Positions 10,674 through 18,981 of a stretch of DNA of 64,000 nucleotides are shown here, in pieces (position 1 is the stretch's first letter; every line of letters begins with the position of its first letter). Location of the stretch: positions 248,001-312,000 of the forward strand of contig NZ_SZUA01000003.1 in assembly GCF_005239095.1 (NCBI RefSeq). Direction: 5' to 3'. This DNA is from Luteimonas gilva. GTDB taxonomy: Bacteria; Pseudomonadota; Gammaproteobacteria; Xanthomonadales; Xanthomonadaceae. The position numbers and the translations under genes were made by a program. The notes under the pieces are model-generated. The model was not told the origin of the DNA. It saw nothing but the letters and a program-made list of their open reading frames with translations, and ran no database searches.

Positions 10674-13364
10674 ATGAACTGGCTCAACGACTTGCTGCAA
10701 AACGATCCCGATCCGGCCGAAACCCAGGAGTGGATCGAATCGATCAAGGCTGTCATCGACGCCGAAGGCCCCGAGCGCGCGCACCAGCTGCTCGAGAACA
10801 TGGTCGAGCTCACCCGTCGCGCTGGCGCCCATCTGCCGTTCGCGCCGACCACCGAATACATCAACACCATTCCCGCGCACCTGGAGCCGAAAGCCCCGGG
10901 CGACGCGACCATGGAGTGGCGCATCCGTTCGATCATCCGCTGGAACGCGATGGCGATGGTCGTGCGCGCCAACCGCAAGCCCGGCGACCTCGGCGGCCAC
11001 ATCGCCAGCTTCGCGTCGTCGGCCACGCTCTACGACGTCGGCTTCAACCATTTCTGGCGCGCGCCGACCGACCAATTCCCTGGCGACCTGCTGTACGTGC
11101 AGGGCCACAGCTCGCCCGGCATCTACGCCCGCGCCTTCCTCGAAGGCCGCATCAGCGAATCGCAGCTCGACCACTTCCGCATGGAAGTCGACGGCCGCGG
11201 CGTCAGCAGCTATCCGCATCCGTGGCTGATGCCGGATTTCTGGCAGACGCCGACCGTGTCGATGGGCCTGGGCCCGATCGCGGCGATTTATCAGGCGCGC
11301 AATTGGAAATACCTGGAAGGCCGCGGCCTGATGCCCAAGACCGACCGCAAGGTCTGGTGCTTCCTCGGCGACGGCGAAACCGACGAACCCGAATCGCTCG
11401 GCGCGATTTCCGTCGCCGGCCGCGAAGGCCTGGACAACCTGGTCTTCGTCATCAACTGCAACCTGCAGCGCCTGGACGGCCCGGTGCGCGGCAACGGCAA
11501 GATCATCCAGGAACTGGAAGGCGCGTTCCGTGGCGCCGGCTGGAACGTGGTCAAGACCGTGTGGGGCAGCTATTGGGATCCGCTGCTGGCGAAAGACCAT
11601 CAAGGCATGCTCAAGCGCCTGATGATGGAAACCGTCGACGGCGAATACCAGAACTGCAAAGCCTTCGGCGGCGCCTACACGCGCGAGCATTTCTTCGGCA
11701 AATATCCGGAAACGCTGGCGATGGTCGCCAACCTGTCCGACGACGACATCTGGCGCTTGAACCGCGGCGGCCACGATCCGCACAAGGTCTACGCCGCGTA
11801 CCAGAACGCGGTCGACACCAAGGGCCAGCCGACCGTGATCCTCGCCAAGACGGTGAAGGGCTACGGCATGGGCGCCGCGGGCGAAGCGCTGAATCCCACG
11901 CACCAGACCAAGAAGCTGGACGACGAAGCCGTGCGCGCGTTCCGCGACCGCTTCAAGATCGCGATCAGCGACGACCAGCTAAAAGACGGCAACGTGCCGT
12001 TCTTCCATCCCGGCGAGAAGTCGCCGGAAGTCGAATACATGCTGGAACGCCGCCGCGCGCTCGGCGGCTTCCTGCCGCAGCGCCGGCGCAAGAGCACGCA
12101 GACGTTCAGCGCGCCGAAGCTGGAAGTGTTCGACCGCCTGCTGAAATCCACCGGCGACCGCGAAATCAGCACCACCATGGCCTTCGTGCAATCGTTGAGC
12201 ATCGTCCTGCGCGACAAGCAGATCGCCCCGCGCGTGGTGCCCATCGTCGCCGACGAAGCGCGCACCTTCGGCATGGAAGGCATGTTCCGCCAGCTCGGCA
12301 TCTACGCGCCGCAAGGCCAGAAGTACAAGCCGGTCGACGCCGACCAGCTGATGTACTACCGCGAAGACGCGGCCGGACAAGTCTTGGAAGAAGGCATCAC
12401 CGAAGCCGGCGCGTTCTCGTCGTGGATGGCCGCGGCCACCAGCTACAGCACCAACGATTTGCCGATGCTGCCGTTCTACATCTTCTATTCGATGTTCGGC
12501 TTCCAGCGCATCGGCGACAGCGCCTGGCAAGCGGCGGACATGCGCGCGCGCGGCTTCCTGCTCGGCGCCACCGCCGGCCGCACCACGCTCAACGGCGAAG
12601 GCCTGCAGCACGAAGACGGCCACTCGCACCTGCTCGCGGGGGCGATCCCGAATTGCCGTCCGTACGACCCGACTTTCGGTTACGAAGTCGCGGTGATCCT
12701 GCAGCACGGCATGCACCGCATGCTCGACGAGCAGCAGGACGAGTACTACTACCTGACCCTGATGAACGAGAACTACGCGCACCCGGACATGCCGGAAGGC
12801 GCGGCCGAGGGCATCATCAAGGGCATGTATTTGTTGAAGGACGCCGGCAAGCCGAAGAAGGGCGAACTGCGCGTGCAACTGCTGGGCAGCGGCACGATTT
12901 TGCGCGAAGCCATCGCCGCCGCCGAGCTGCTGGACAAGGATTTCGGCGTCACCGCCGACATTTGGAGTTGCCCCAGCTTCACCGAACTGCGCCGCGACGG
13001 CTTCGACGTCGAACGGCATAACCGTTTCAATCCCGAAGCGAAGACCCCGCGCAAACCCTACGTCACCGAACTACTGGAAGGCCGCCAAGGCCCGGCCATC
13101 GCTGCCACCGATTACGTCCGCGCCTACGCCGACCAGATCCGCGCCTTCGTCCCCATGCGCTACACCGTCCTGGGCACCGACGGCTTCGGCCGTTCGGATA
13201 CCCGCGCCAACCTGCGCCGTCACTTCGAGGTGGATCGGTTCTATATCGCCCATGCGGCCATTGCGGCGTTGGCGGCGGAAGGGAAGATGACCGCTAAGGA
13301 TGTGGCGCGAGCGATTAAGCAGTACAAGATTGAGGTGGAGAAGCCGAATCCGGTGAGAATTTAA
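10674..13364 (+). CDS. aceE: Pyruvate dehydrogenase E1 component, homodimeric type
   Basis: ThDP-dependent E1 subunit that decarboxylates pyruvate and reductively acetylates the lipoyl group of E2. At 896 residues it has the full length of the fused (homodimeric) proteobacterial form. The ThDP/Mg signature GDGETDEPES, ending in FVINCN about 30 residues on, lies near residues 224-262. The N-terminal DPDPAETQEW segment is typical of the part that docks to E2. The genes for E2 (aceF) and E3 (lpd) are not adjacent in this window. Downstream the composition changes abruptly to an AT-richer accessory block. Confidence 0.97.
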   Translation: MNWLNDLLQNDPDPAETQEWIESIKAVIDAEGPERAHQLLENMVELTRRAGAHLPFAPTTEYINTIPAHLEPKAPGDATMEWRIRSIIRWNAMAMVVRANRKPGDLGGHIASFASSATLYDVGFNHFWRAPTDQFPGDLLYVQGHSSPGIYARAFLEGRISESQLDHFRMEVDGRGVSSYPHPWLMPDFWQTPTVSMGLGPIAAIYQARNWKYLEGRGLMPKTDRKVWCFLGDGETDEPESLGAISVAGREGLDNLVFVINCNLQRLDGPVRGNGKIIQELEGAFRGAGWNVVKTVWGSYWDPLLAKDHQGMLKRLMMETVDGEYQNCKAFGGAYTREHFFGKYPETLAMVANLSDDDIWRLNRGGHDPHKVYAAYQNAVDTKGQPTVILAKTVKGYGMGAAGEALNPTHQTKKLDDEAVRAFRDRFKIAISDDQLKDGNVPFFHPGEKSPEVEYMLERRRALGGFLPQRRRKSTQTFSAPKLEVFDRLLKSTGDREISTTMAFVQSLSIVLRDKQIAPRVVPIVADEARTFGMEGMFRQLGIYAPQGQKYKPVDADQLMYYREDAAGQVLEEGITEAGAFSSWMAAATSYSTNDLPMLPFYIFYSMFGFQRIGDSAWQAADMRARGFLLGATAGRTTLNGEGLQHEDGHSHLLAGAIPNCRPYDPTFGYEVAVILQHGMHRMLDEQQDEYYYLTLMNENYAHPDMPEGAAEGIIKGMYLLKDAGKPKKGELRVQLLGSGTILREAIAAAELLDKDFGVTADIWSCPSFTELRRDGFDVERHNRFNPEAKTPRKPYVTELLEGRQGPAIAATDYVRAYADQIRAFVPMRYTVLGTDGFGRSDTRANLRRHFEVDRFYIAHAAIAALAAEGKMTAKDVARAIKQYKIEVEKPNPVRI

Positions 13365-13500
13365 CAGCCCACGGCAGTCAATGATGTATCTACTGGGCCG
13401 CTTCCCTGCGCGGCAAAACGATAGGCTCGGTATAGCCCCAGCTAAGCTGATAAGTAGCTTTGGGCGGGTAGAGAGGTGTATATAGCGATCTACATGCCCA

Positions 13501-13522
13501 GTAGAACGCCCATCTGTTCTAC
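13501..13522. promoter_or_regulatory. 7-bp inverted repeat upstream of the kinase operon
   Basis: GTAGAAC, 8 bases, GTTCTAC. It lies about 45 bases before the kinase start, in the 200-base AT-richer gap after aceE. It could be an operator or a small hairpin. The site is seen in the sequence, but any function is a guess. Confidence 0.35.
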
Positions 13523-13564
13523 GAACGATGAGTCTTCGGGTAATGGAGCGCACAGGGGGTCAGT

Positions 13565-14746
13565 TTGTTACATGCAAACAGTCAGCTCTTAGTGGACACC
13601 TTAGTTGGCCTGCCACTGTTAAATGGCCGCTACTCTGGACTTGAGCTCGTCAATGTTGTGGGCAACGATAAGCGCGGATTCTTCTCCCTAGTTTTCAAAG
13701 CTCATGACGAACTAGAGGATCGCGCCGTAGCACTCAAGTTCTTCGATATTGATCCACAAAAGCAAAATAGATACAGAATCCTCTGCTTTGAGAGAGAGCA
13801 CCAAATTCTTGTGTTGCTGCGAGGCGCATCAAGGTGTCTGCAGGTCATGTCGGATTTCATGGTGTTCAACCTTGAAATTAATCTACCTGGGCAGTCAAAC
13901 CCTATCGTGATTCCAGCGCCATACTTTGCTACTGCGTGGTTGGATGACGATATCGATGATTATTTTAATCAACAAGAAGCAGTTGATGCGATAAGTAAGC
14001 TAAAGCTTTTCAATGACGTAGTGCTGGCTGTTGAAAGTCTACATTCAAGAAGTATTTTTCATCGCGACGTAAAAGTCGACAACTTGAGACAACAGAGATC
14101 AAATGGAAGGCGTGAGGTTGTCGCGATTGATCTAGGCACGGCCGCGCGCTGTGACTCGCCACCAATGCTCCCTGCATATGGTCAGCCGGTGGGTCTACTA
14201 TCATATTCCGCGCCAGAAACTTTTTGTGGGTTGGCCGGAAATCGTTCTATTGCGCCATCAACGGATATGTATGCGCTTGGGTGCATGCTATTTGAATTAT
14301 TCCACCCAGATGACTTTCCCTCAGCGTTGAGGTTTGCAAACGCCGATTTCGATTTACGTGTATCCGCGCTTCAGTCCCGGATAGGTGCTGGGACGCATGA
14401 CGGAGAACGAATGGAGGCCTGGGATATTGAAGCGCCTCGGCTATTGAATGGCCTTACCGCTATTCGACTTTCTTCCGAAAGCTCCTCTGCTCCAAGTGCA
14501 ATAATCGATATTGTTAGCGATCTAATATTGGAGATGACAAGAGCAAACTTTCGAAGCCGCGAGAAAAGCTTCGCTAGAGTAAGAAAGCGTATCTGGTGTG
14601 CAATTCGAATACTTGAGAACGTGGCGTTGGCAAGGAGAAGGTCGCAGATAGCGGCTGCCAGACGACAGGCAAGAAACGAGAAAGCAAGAACTAGAGCGCT
14701 TCGAAATGCATCAAGGCTTCCCTCAATCGCTCCAGAGGTGGCGTGA
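13565..14746 (+). CDS. Serine/threonine protein kinase, Hanks type
   Basis: An active-looking eukaryotic-like kinase of 393 residues. It has VALKFF (ATP-anchoring Lys58), a likely alpha-C Glu in CFEREH (76-78), the catalytic loop HRDVKVDN (166-173), DLG (189-191) replacing DFG, and SAPE (215-218). The glycine-rich loop is divergent and has few glycines. The C-terminus after about 330 is basic and rich in Arg/Ala (RRSQIAAARRQARN); no transmembrane segment or sensor domain is seen. The start is TTG, supported by an AGGGGGT SD four bases upstream. Its stop overlaps the TPR gene start as TGATG, implying coupled translation. Base and codon use is far more AT-rich than in neighbours. Confidence 0.88.
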   Translation: MLHANSQLLVDTLVGLPLLNGRYSGLELVNVVGNDKRGFFSLVFKAHDELEDRAVALKFFDIDPQKQNRYRILCFEREHQILVLLRGASRCLQVMSDFMVFNLEINLPGQSNPIVIPAPYFATAWLDDDIDDYFNQQEAVDAISKLKLFNDVVLAVESLHSRSIFHRDVKVDNLRQQRSNGRREVVAIDLGTAARCDSPPMLPAYGQPVGLLSYSAPETFCGLAGNRSIAPSTDMYALGCMLFELFHPDDFPSALRFANADFDLRVSALQSRIGAGTHDGERMEAWDIEAPRLLNGLTAIRLSSESSSAPSAIIDIVSDLILEMTRANFRSREKSFARVRKRIWCAIRILENVALARRRSQIAAARRQARNEKARTRALRNASRLPSIAPEVA

Positions 14747-16557
14747 TGGATACAAATAAGCCGCCAGATTCTCCGGTACTTTCTATTTCGCCTGGACGGA
14801 TCGAGATAGTCTTCACGGAAGATATTCTTGGGGCTCTTGCGTATATATCGAAACCGATTGAAGACATCAATGAGATGGTAGAGCTCGAAAAGAGTTCATT
14901 CTCGTTGAAAGAGCATACCTCTAGATCGGAGGCTCTTCGAGCTGAGGCTGAGTTAAAAATTGCGCTTCTTCAAAGGAAGTATGAGAAGTTTAGAAGCTCG
15001 CCTACATTCCTAAATAGGTTGGCCAATCTCTACTCATTTGCAGGGAACACATCCTCAGAAGAGCGTCTTATTTCCGAGGCGTATCGCCTTTCAAACCAAG
15101 TATTTCACGCCCGCAAATTGGCCGAAGTCAATGTGAGGAGGGGTGAGGCTGATGCTGCTACGGTAATTTTCAATGAGCTGGCAGACTCCGACTCTTATTC
15201 TGCCTTGCGCCTTGCCTCGTTTCATATCACCGATGGAGATTTTGAGGCCGCCCGTCAATGGGTAGAAAAAGCAATTGAGCTGAATCCATCTGGTTACGCG
15301 GAACGCCTTTTCCATGGCGCGTATAACATGGTCAATGGAAATTTAGGAGCCGCAGTTACTAGTTTCAGGATGGCATTGGAGGCTCGTCCAAATTCATCTG
15401 TTGTCTACACCAATCTCGGCTTAGCCTATTTAGGATTGCATCGAGCAGACAAAGCGTTTGATGCATTCAAAAAAGCGATTGCTTTAGATCCGTTTAATAG
15501 GAACGCCCTAATAGCTTTGGCGGATTTAGCGAGCTCGTCAGAGAGAGATGCCGATGTCGTCAACTCTCTTAGATACTTCGTTGAATTTGAGCAAAGAGAT
15601 GCATCCGTATGGGAGCGATTAGCAAGATCTTTATTACGCCTGAACTTAGTTGACGATTGCATACATGCCTTAAAAAGGCAGGGCGGCTTAGTGTCGTCGG
15701 TTGCTGTTTGGAACAATTTAGGCGTTGCGTACGCAAAAAAGGGCTTGAGAGATCTAAGTATGAAGGCATTCAAGCACGCCTTCACTTTGGATGCAGAGCA
15801 TGGCATTCAGCAAGATTTGCTTGTTGCAAGAAATGCAACAGCTTTGGTCTCTGGCGCTGGACAGCATGAGATTGCGCTTATCATGACTTCTTCGATTATA
15901 GAGGGTGATACGGACAGAGCTGTCGCGAGAAGTGATGTTATTAGCGATATATATATAACGCACATGCATTCGTTGTTGAAATTAAAAAGATACAACGAAG
16001 CGATCAGCTCTGCCGACGAGCTATTGAACACGGAAGGGGTGGCGAACAAAGTGGTTCGCTGGATAATTACGGCGGAAACGGCTCTATTTGGGCTTGAAAG
16101 AAATGAAGATGGGAGGCTTCATTCTTTACTTGATCAGGTGGAGGGGCGTTTTGATAGCGAGGACTACAAAGACGTAACGATGATGAACAACTTAGCCTTT
16201 GCTTTTGCTGAAATGAATAGGCTAGCTGAAGCGGACGCTTGCATAAATCATGTTTCATGGGCTGTGCATAGACACGCCTACATTACGGCAACTCTTGGAT
16301 TGATAAATATACGTAAAGGACGTTTAGATAAAGGAGAGCACCTATATCGCGAGGCAATCAGGCTGGCAAATCGCGATTTCGATAAGAATAGAATTCGGCA
16401 GAAAATGCATATCGAAATAGGTAAGGCTCTCATGGCGACAGATAAGAAGAAAAGTAGAGCTTTATTTGAGCGCGCAAAAAATGAACGCCAAGGCGAGTTC
16501 GTTTTAAGTTCTCAAGCTAAACGGTTGCTAGAGTCGTTGGCTAACACTAATAAATAA
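14746..16557 (+). CDS. Tetratricopeptide-repeat protein coupled to the kinase
   Basis: 603 residues of mostly helical repeats. Clear TPR units lie around residues 185-285 (for example AVTSFRMALEARPNSSVVYTNLG and KAFDAFKKAIALDPFN) and 330-355 (VWNNLGVAYAKKG), and weaker repeats continue to the C-terminus. The first 80 residues are a distinct region without repeats. There is no signal peptide, so a cytosolic scaffold is likely. The ATG overlaps the kinase stop (TGATG), with an AGAGG SD inside the kinase gene. The obvious inference is that it is the partner or substrate adaptor of the kinase. Strong AT bias matches the kinase gene, supporting shared transfer. Confidence 0.85.
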   Translation: MDTNKPPDSPVLSISPGRIEIVFTEDILGALAYISKPIEDINEMVELEKSSFSLKEHTSRSEALRAEAELKIALLQRKYEKFRSSPTFLNRLANLYSFAGNTSSEERLISEAYRLSNQVFHARKLAEVNVRRGEADAATVIFNELADSDSYSALRLASFHITDGDFEAARQWVEKAIELNPSGYAERLFHGAYNMVNGNLGAAVTSFRMALEARPNSSVVYTNLGLAYLGLHRADKAFDAFKKAIALDPFNRNALIALADLASSSERDADVVNSLRYFVEFEQRDASVWERLARSLLRLNLVDDCIHALKRQGGLVSSVAVWNNLGVAYAKKGLRDLSMKAFKHAFTLDAEHGIQQDLLVARNATALVSGAGQHEIALIMTSSIIEGDTDRAVARSDVISDIYITHMHSLLKLKRYNEAISSADELLNTEGVANKVVRWIITAETALFGLERNEDGRLHSLLDQVEGRFDSEDYKDVTMMNNLAFAFAEMNRLAEADACINHVSWAVHRHAYITATLGLINIRKGRLDKGEHLYREAIRLANRDFDKNRIRQKMHIEIGKALMATDKKKSRALFERAKNERQGEFVLSSQAKRLLESLANTNK

Positions 16558-16605
16558 ACGTAATGGGATATGCGCTGAGTAAACACAGGGCTTACAAGGC
16601 CGTAG

Positions 16606-16630
16606 GCTGGGTTAGTTTTATCAACCCAGC
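16606..16630. terminator. Convergent hairpin, putative terminator
   Basis: GCTGGGTT, 9-nt loop AGTTTTATC, AACCCAGC: a perfect 8-bp stem between the convergent TPR and membrane-protein genes. It lacks a good T tract on either side, so it is a moderate terminator candidate. Confidence 0.5.
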
Positions 16631-16642
16631 ATCGCGAGTCGG

Positions 16643-17389
16643 CTAGTTAGCCGGTTTGCCCGATTGAAGTGATGCGATTCGCCTTAGCTCTATTCCGTTG
16701 ATTTCTATTACATAGCTTTGCTTGGTCGTTGGGTTATAGACGGCAAGGTGGCTTTGAGAGGCATCCAGAACTGGGCCTGACATCACTAGACCCCCGGCCT
16801 TGATGACATCAGTGCAGGGCGCTTCAACTGAACAGCCTTTTGCATAGCGCTGACGGAGCTTTTCAGCTTGTGCCTTCCCGGCGTATTCGCCAGGCGCTCC
16901 TACGACAACCATCAAAAGCAATACAAGGGAGACTGCGCCGGGAACGCTTCCGCCCACGACCAGGCACAGACTAAAGAACCGGAGTGCAGCCTTAATCCAT
17001 GCGGGCAGATTTTCAGCCCATTCGGCTTTCTTCGGATTCCAGCGAAGGAGTTGCCAGTACGCTAGAAGTGCTGCTGAGAACAGAATGCAGTACAGAAAGA
17101 AGCTCCAAGACTGATCTGCGTAAATCTTGAAGAGCAAATACCAACGGTCAAGAAGCACGTAGAAGCCGTTCGTCAATATCCAAGTCACGTCCTTTGGAAA
17201 TAGGTCGGGAGGAACGCCCATTTCGTTTAGAAAAACGCGGTGCGCGATAACGCCGATGGCATGCAGACATACGCTGCCGGCAGTGAGCAGCGCGGCGACT
17301 AAGGGGAGTAGTGTGAGTAGTGATTTGCCGCGGGATTCAGTGACTGGTGTTACATGTTCCCCTCGATCTACGCTTCGATGACGTGCCAT
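16643..17389 (-). CDS. Membrane protein of unknown function in accessory block
   Basis: 248 residues with about four hydrophobic segments: 23-48, 75-80 onward (ILTNGFYVLL), 95-115 (FFLYCILFSAALLAYW) and 135-165 (long, valine/leucine-rich). A soluble C-terminal domain of about 75 residues holds two cysteines (CSVEAPC). The start is well supported by an AAGGAAG SD eight bases upstream. Composition is intermediate between the kinase operon and the GC-rich backbone, suggesting foreign origin. It is convergent with the kinase/TPR operon, so it is not co-transcribed. No family is recognised. Confidence 0.75.
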   Translation of the reverse strand: MARHRSVDRGEHVTPVTESRGKSLLTLLPLVAALLTAGSVCLHAIGVIAHRVFLNEMGVPPDLFPKDVTWILTNGFYVLLDRWYLLFKIYADQSWSFFLYCILFSAALLAYWQLLRWNPKKAEWAENLPAWIKAALRFFSLCLVVGGSVPGAVSLVLLLMVVVGAPGEYAGKAQAEKLRQRYAKGCSVEAPCTDVIKAGGLVMSGPVLDASQSHLAVYNPTTKQSYVIEINGIELRRIASLQSGKPAN

Positions 17390-17435
17390 ACCTGACTTCC
17401 TTGATGAGGAGAATGATGGCGAGACCCAGCCAACG

Positions 17436-17482
17436 GCTATTTACCAATATAAACAACTGTGTGCAAAACGATTGACCAGCGG
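17436..17482 (+). repeat. Direct repeat copy 1 (GCAAAACGAT core), right edge of accessory block
   Basis: About 47 bases matching 18728-18774; the last 24 bases (from GTGTGCAAAACGATTGA) differ at only two positions. The AT-rich left half contains TATAAA/TATATA-like sequence, so it may be a duplicated promoter: this copy lies 53 bases upstream of the DUF5671 start. Confidence 0.6.
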
Positions 17483-17534
17483 ACCGCCGACAGCCTTGCT
17501 AGGCTCCGCTAACCGATCAGCGATAGGGGAACTC

Positions 17535-18179
17535 ATGGCCGCGGCTACTCAAGACCTGGAACTCTTCGTCCGCGACGCCCTCGCCCGAGGCCAGTCCAGG
17601 TCCGTCATCGAAACGACCCTTACCCAAGCTGGCTGGCCCCCCGAACAGATCCGGGCCGCACTAAGCGCCTACGCCGATCTGGATTTCCCAATCCCCGTGC
17701 CCAAACCGCGCCCCTACCTGTCGGCGCGCGAAGCCTTCCTGTATTTGGTCCTGTTCGCCTCGTTGTACTGGGCGGCCTGGCATCTGGGCAGCCTGGTGTT
17801 CGACCTGATCAACCGCGCCTGGCCCGATCCGGCCAGCGACGTCTACGCCTTCCGCCGCGTGGGCGAGTCGATCCGCTGGTCCACCGCCTCGGTGATCATC
17901 GCCTTCCCCGTGTTCCTGTTCGTCGCCCGCTACTTGGGCAAGGAACTCGCGCGCAATCCGGTCAAGCGGTTGTCCGCCGTGCGACGCTGGCTGACCTATC
18001 TCACCCTGTTCGTCGCCGCGGCGGTACTGATCGGCGACATGATCACCCTGGTCTACAACCTGCTGGGCGGCGAGCTCACCATCCGCTTCGTATTGAAGGT
18101 GCTCGTCGCCGCGATCATCGCCGGCACCATCTTCGGTTACTACCTCACCGACCTGCGCCGCGAGGAGAAAGAAGCGTGA
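17535..18179 (+). CDS. DUF5671 domain membrane protein
   Basis: 214 residues. An N-terminal soluble helical segment (to about residue 50; VRDALARGQSRSVIETTLTQAGWPPEQI) resembles a small UBA-like/SHOCT-like helical hairpin, followed by the membrane domain with four or five helices: about 65-85, 115-135, 150-175 and 185-205. The ATG chosen has an AGGGGA SD; an upstream in-frame ATG lacks support and would begin inside a direct repeat. The last four bases overlap the next gene as GTGA, so the two are an operon. Its biochemical role is unknown. Confidence 0.85.
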   Translation: MAAATQDLELFVRDALARGQSRSVIETTLTQAGWPPEQIRAALSAYADLDFPIPVPKPRPYLSAREAFLYLVLFASLYWAAWHLGSLVFDLINRAWPDPASDVYAFRRVGESIRWSTASVIIAFPVFLFVARYLGKELARNPVKRLSAVRRWLTYLTLFVAAAVLIGDMITLVYNLLGGELTIRFVLKVLVAAIIAGTIFGYYLTDLRREEKEA

Positions 18180-18598
18180 GCGCGTCCGGCGCCGGACGCT
18201 GGCTGGCGATCGGCGCGACCGTCGTCGTCGCGGCCGCGGTGGTCGCCGCCATCGTCGTGATGGGCGGACCGACGGCGCAGCGCGAGACCCGGTTGGATAA
18301 ACGTCGCATCGCCGACCTCGTCCGCATCCAGCGCGACGTGCGCAACTATTTCGACTCGCACGACCGACTGCCGCCCGACCTCGCCACACTCGCGAGCCAG
18401 CCCGGTCGTCGCCTTCCGCGCGATCCCGGCAACGGCGCCGCCTACGAATACGCAACGATCGACGCGGGCAGATTCCGTCTGTGCGCCGTGTTCTCCACCG
18501 ACACCGCGAAAACGCCCGAAGGCGCCGAAGCCTGGGGCGACACGGATTGGAGCCATGCCGCCGGGCGGCAATGTTTCGAGCGCAAGGCTAAGGAATAG
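18176..18598 (+). CDS. Membrane-anchored periplasmic protein paired with DUF5671
   Basis: 140 residues: one N-terminal membrane segment (about 8-30, AIGATVVVAAAVVAAIVVM) and then a soluble domain with regularly spaced aromatic and proline residues and two cysteines (CAVF, QCFE). The overall shape resembles a minor-pilin-like or PilE-like soluble fold, but no prepilin cleavage motif is visible, so this is not claimed. The GTG start overlaps the upstream stop (GTGA). It probably works with the DUF5671 protein in the inner membrane. Confidence 0.75.
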   Translation: MSASGAGRWLAIGATVVVAAAVVAAIVVMGGPTAQRETRLDKRRIADLVRIQRDVRNYFDSHDRLPPDLATLASQPGRRLPRDPGNGAAYEYATIDAGRFRLCAVFSTDTAKTPEGAEAWGDTDWSHAAGRQCFERKAKE

Positions 18599-18727
18599 CC
18601 GCTGCGGCTCGGAGAGGCGGGTAAGCGATTCCAACGACGCTAGCGCTCGGTATCGACGGGACGGACGTCATGCACGGCGATGGTCATACACCCCTGTGCG
18701 AATCAGCGAGCTGTTGACCAGCAAACC

Positions 18728-18774
18728 GCGATTTATCCCTATATAGATCGGTGTGCAAAACGATTGATCTGCGG
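18728..18774 (+). repeat. Direct repeat copy 2 (GCAAAACGAT core)
   Basis: Second copy of the repeat at 17436-17482. It lies downstream of the DUF5671 pair and just beyond the 3' end of the minus-strand 64-residue gene. On the plus strand nothing is encoded downstream of it, so if the repeat is a promoter this copy is orphaned. The rest of 18599-18786 shows no gene. Confidence 0.6.
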
Positions 18775-18786
18775 GCGCGAAGGGGC

Positions 18787-18981
18787 TCAAACATGAGCCT
18801 CGGAAATCGCCAGCGCGACGGAAACGCCCGTTTTGGGTTTGCCTTTGCGCACCAAATCCTCTTTCAATAAATAGTGCGAGCTGATCAACGTCGTCATCAC
18901 GCCCAAAACGATCGAGGCGATCAGTAGCAGCAGCACTTTCGTCTTGGCGGCGCCGGTGGGTAGGGGTGCGACTGGGGTCAT
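18787..18981 (-). CDS. 64-residue single-pass membrane protein, mini-paralogue of upstream peptidase N-terminus
   Basis: Residues 15-35 form a membrane segment (VLLLLIASIVLGVMTTLIS). The N-terminus (MTPVAPLPTGAAKTKVLLLLIA) closely parallels that of the HExxH protein just upstream (MTLHSPPPAGAIRTRVLLLLIA), but the protein ends after about 30 further residues and has no catalytic domain. It starts by ATGA overlap with the upstream gene. It may be a genuine small membrane partner or the stub of a truncated duplicate. Confidence 0.65.
   Translation of the reverse strand: MTPVAPLPTGAAKTKVLLLLIASIVLGVMTTLISSHYLLKEDLVRKGKPKTGVSVALAISEAHV

Noticed and set aside
13071-13553. 160-codon minus-strand open frame across the aceE end and the gap
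   Set aside because: Half of it is antisense to aceE, there is no SD, and the translation resembles no domain.
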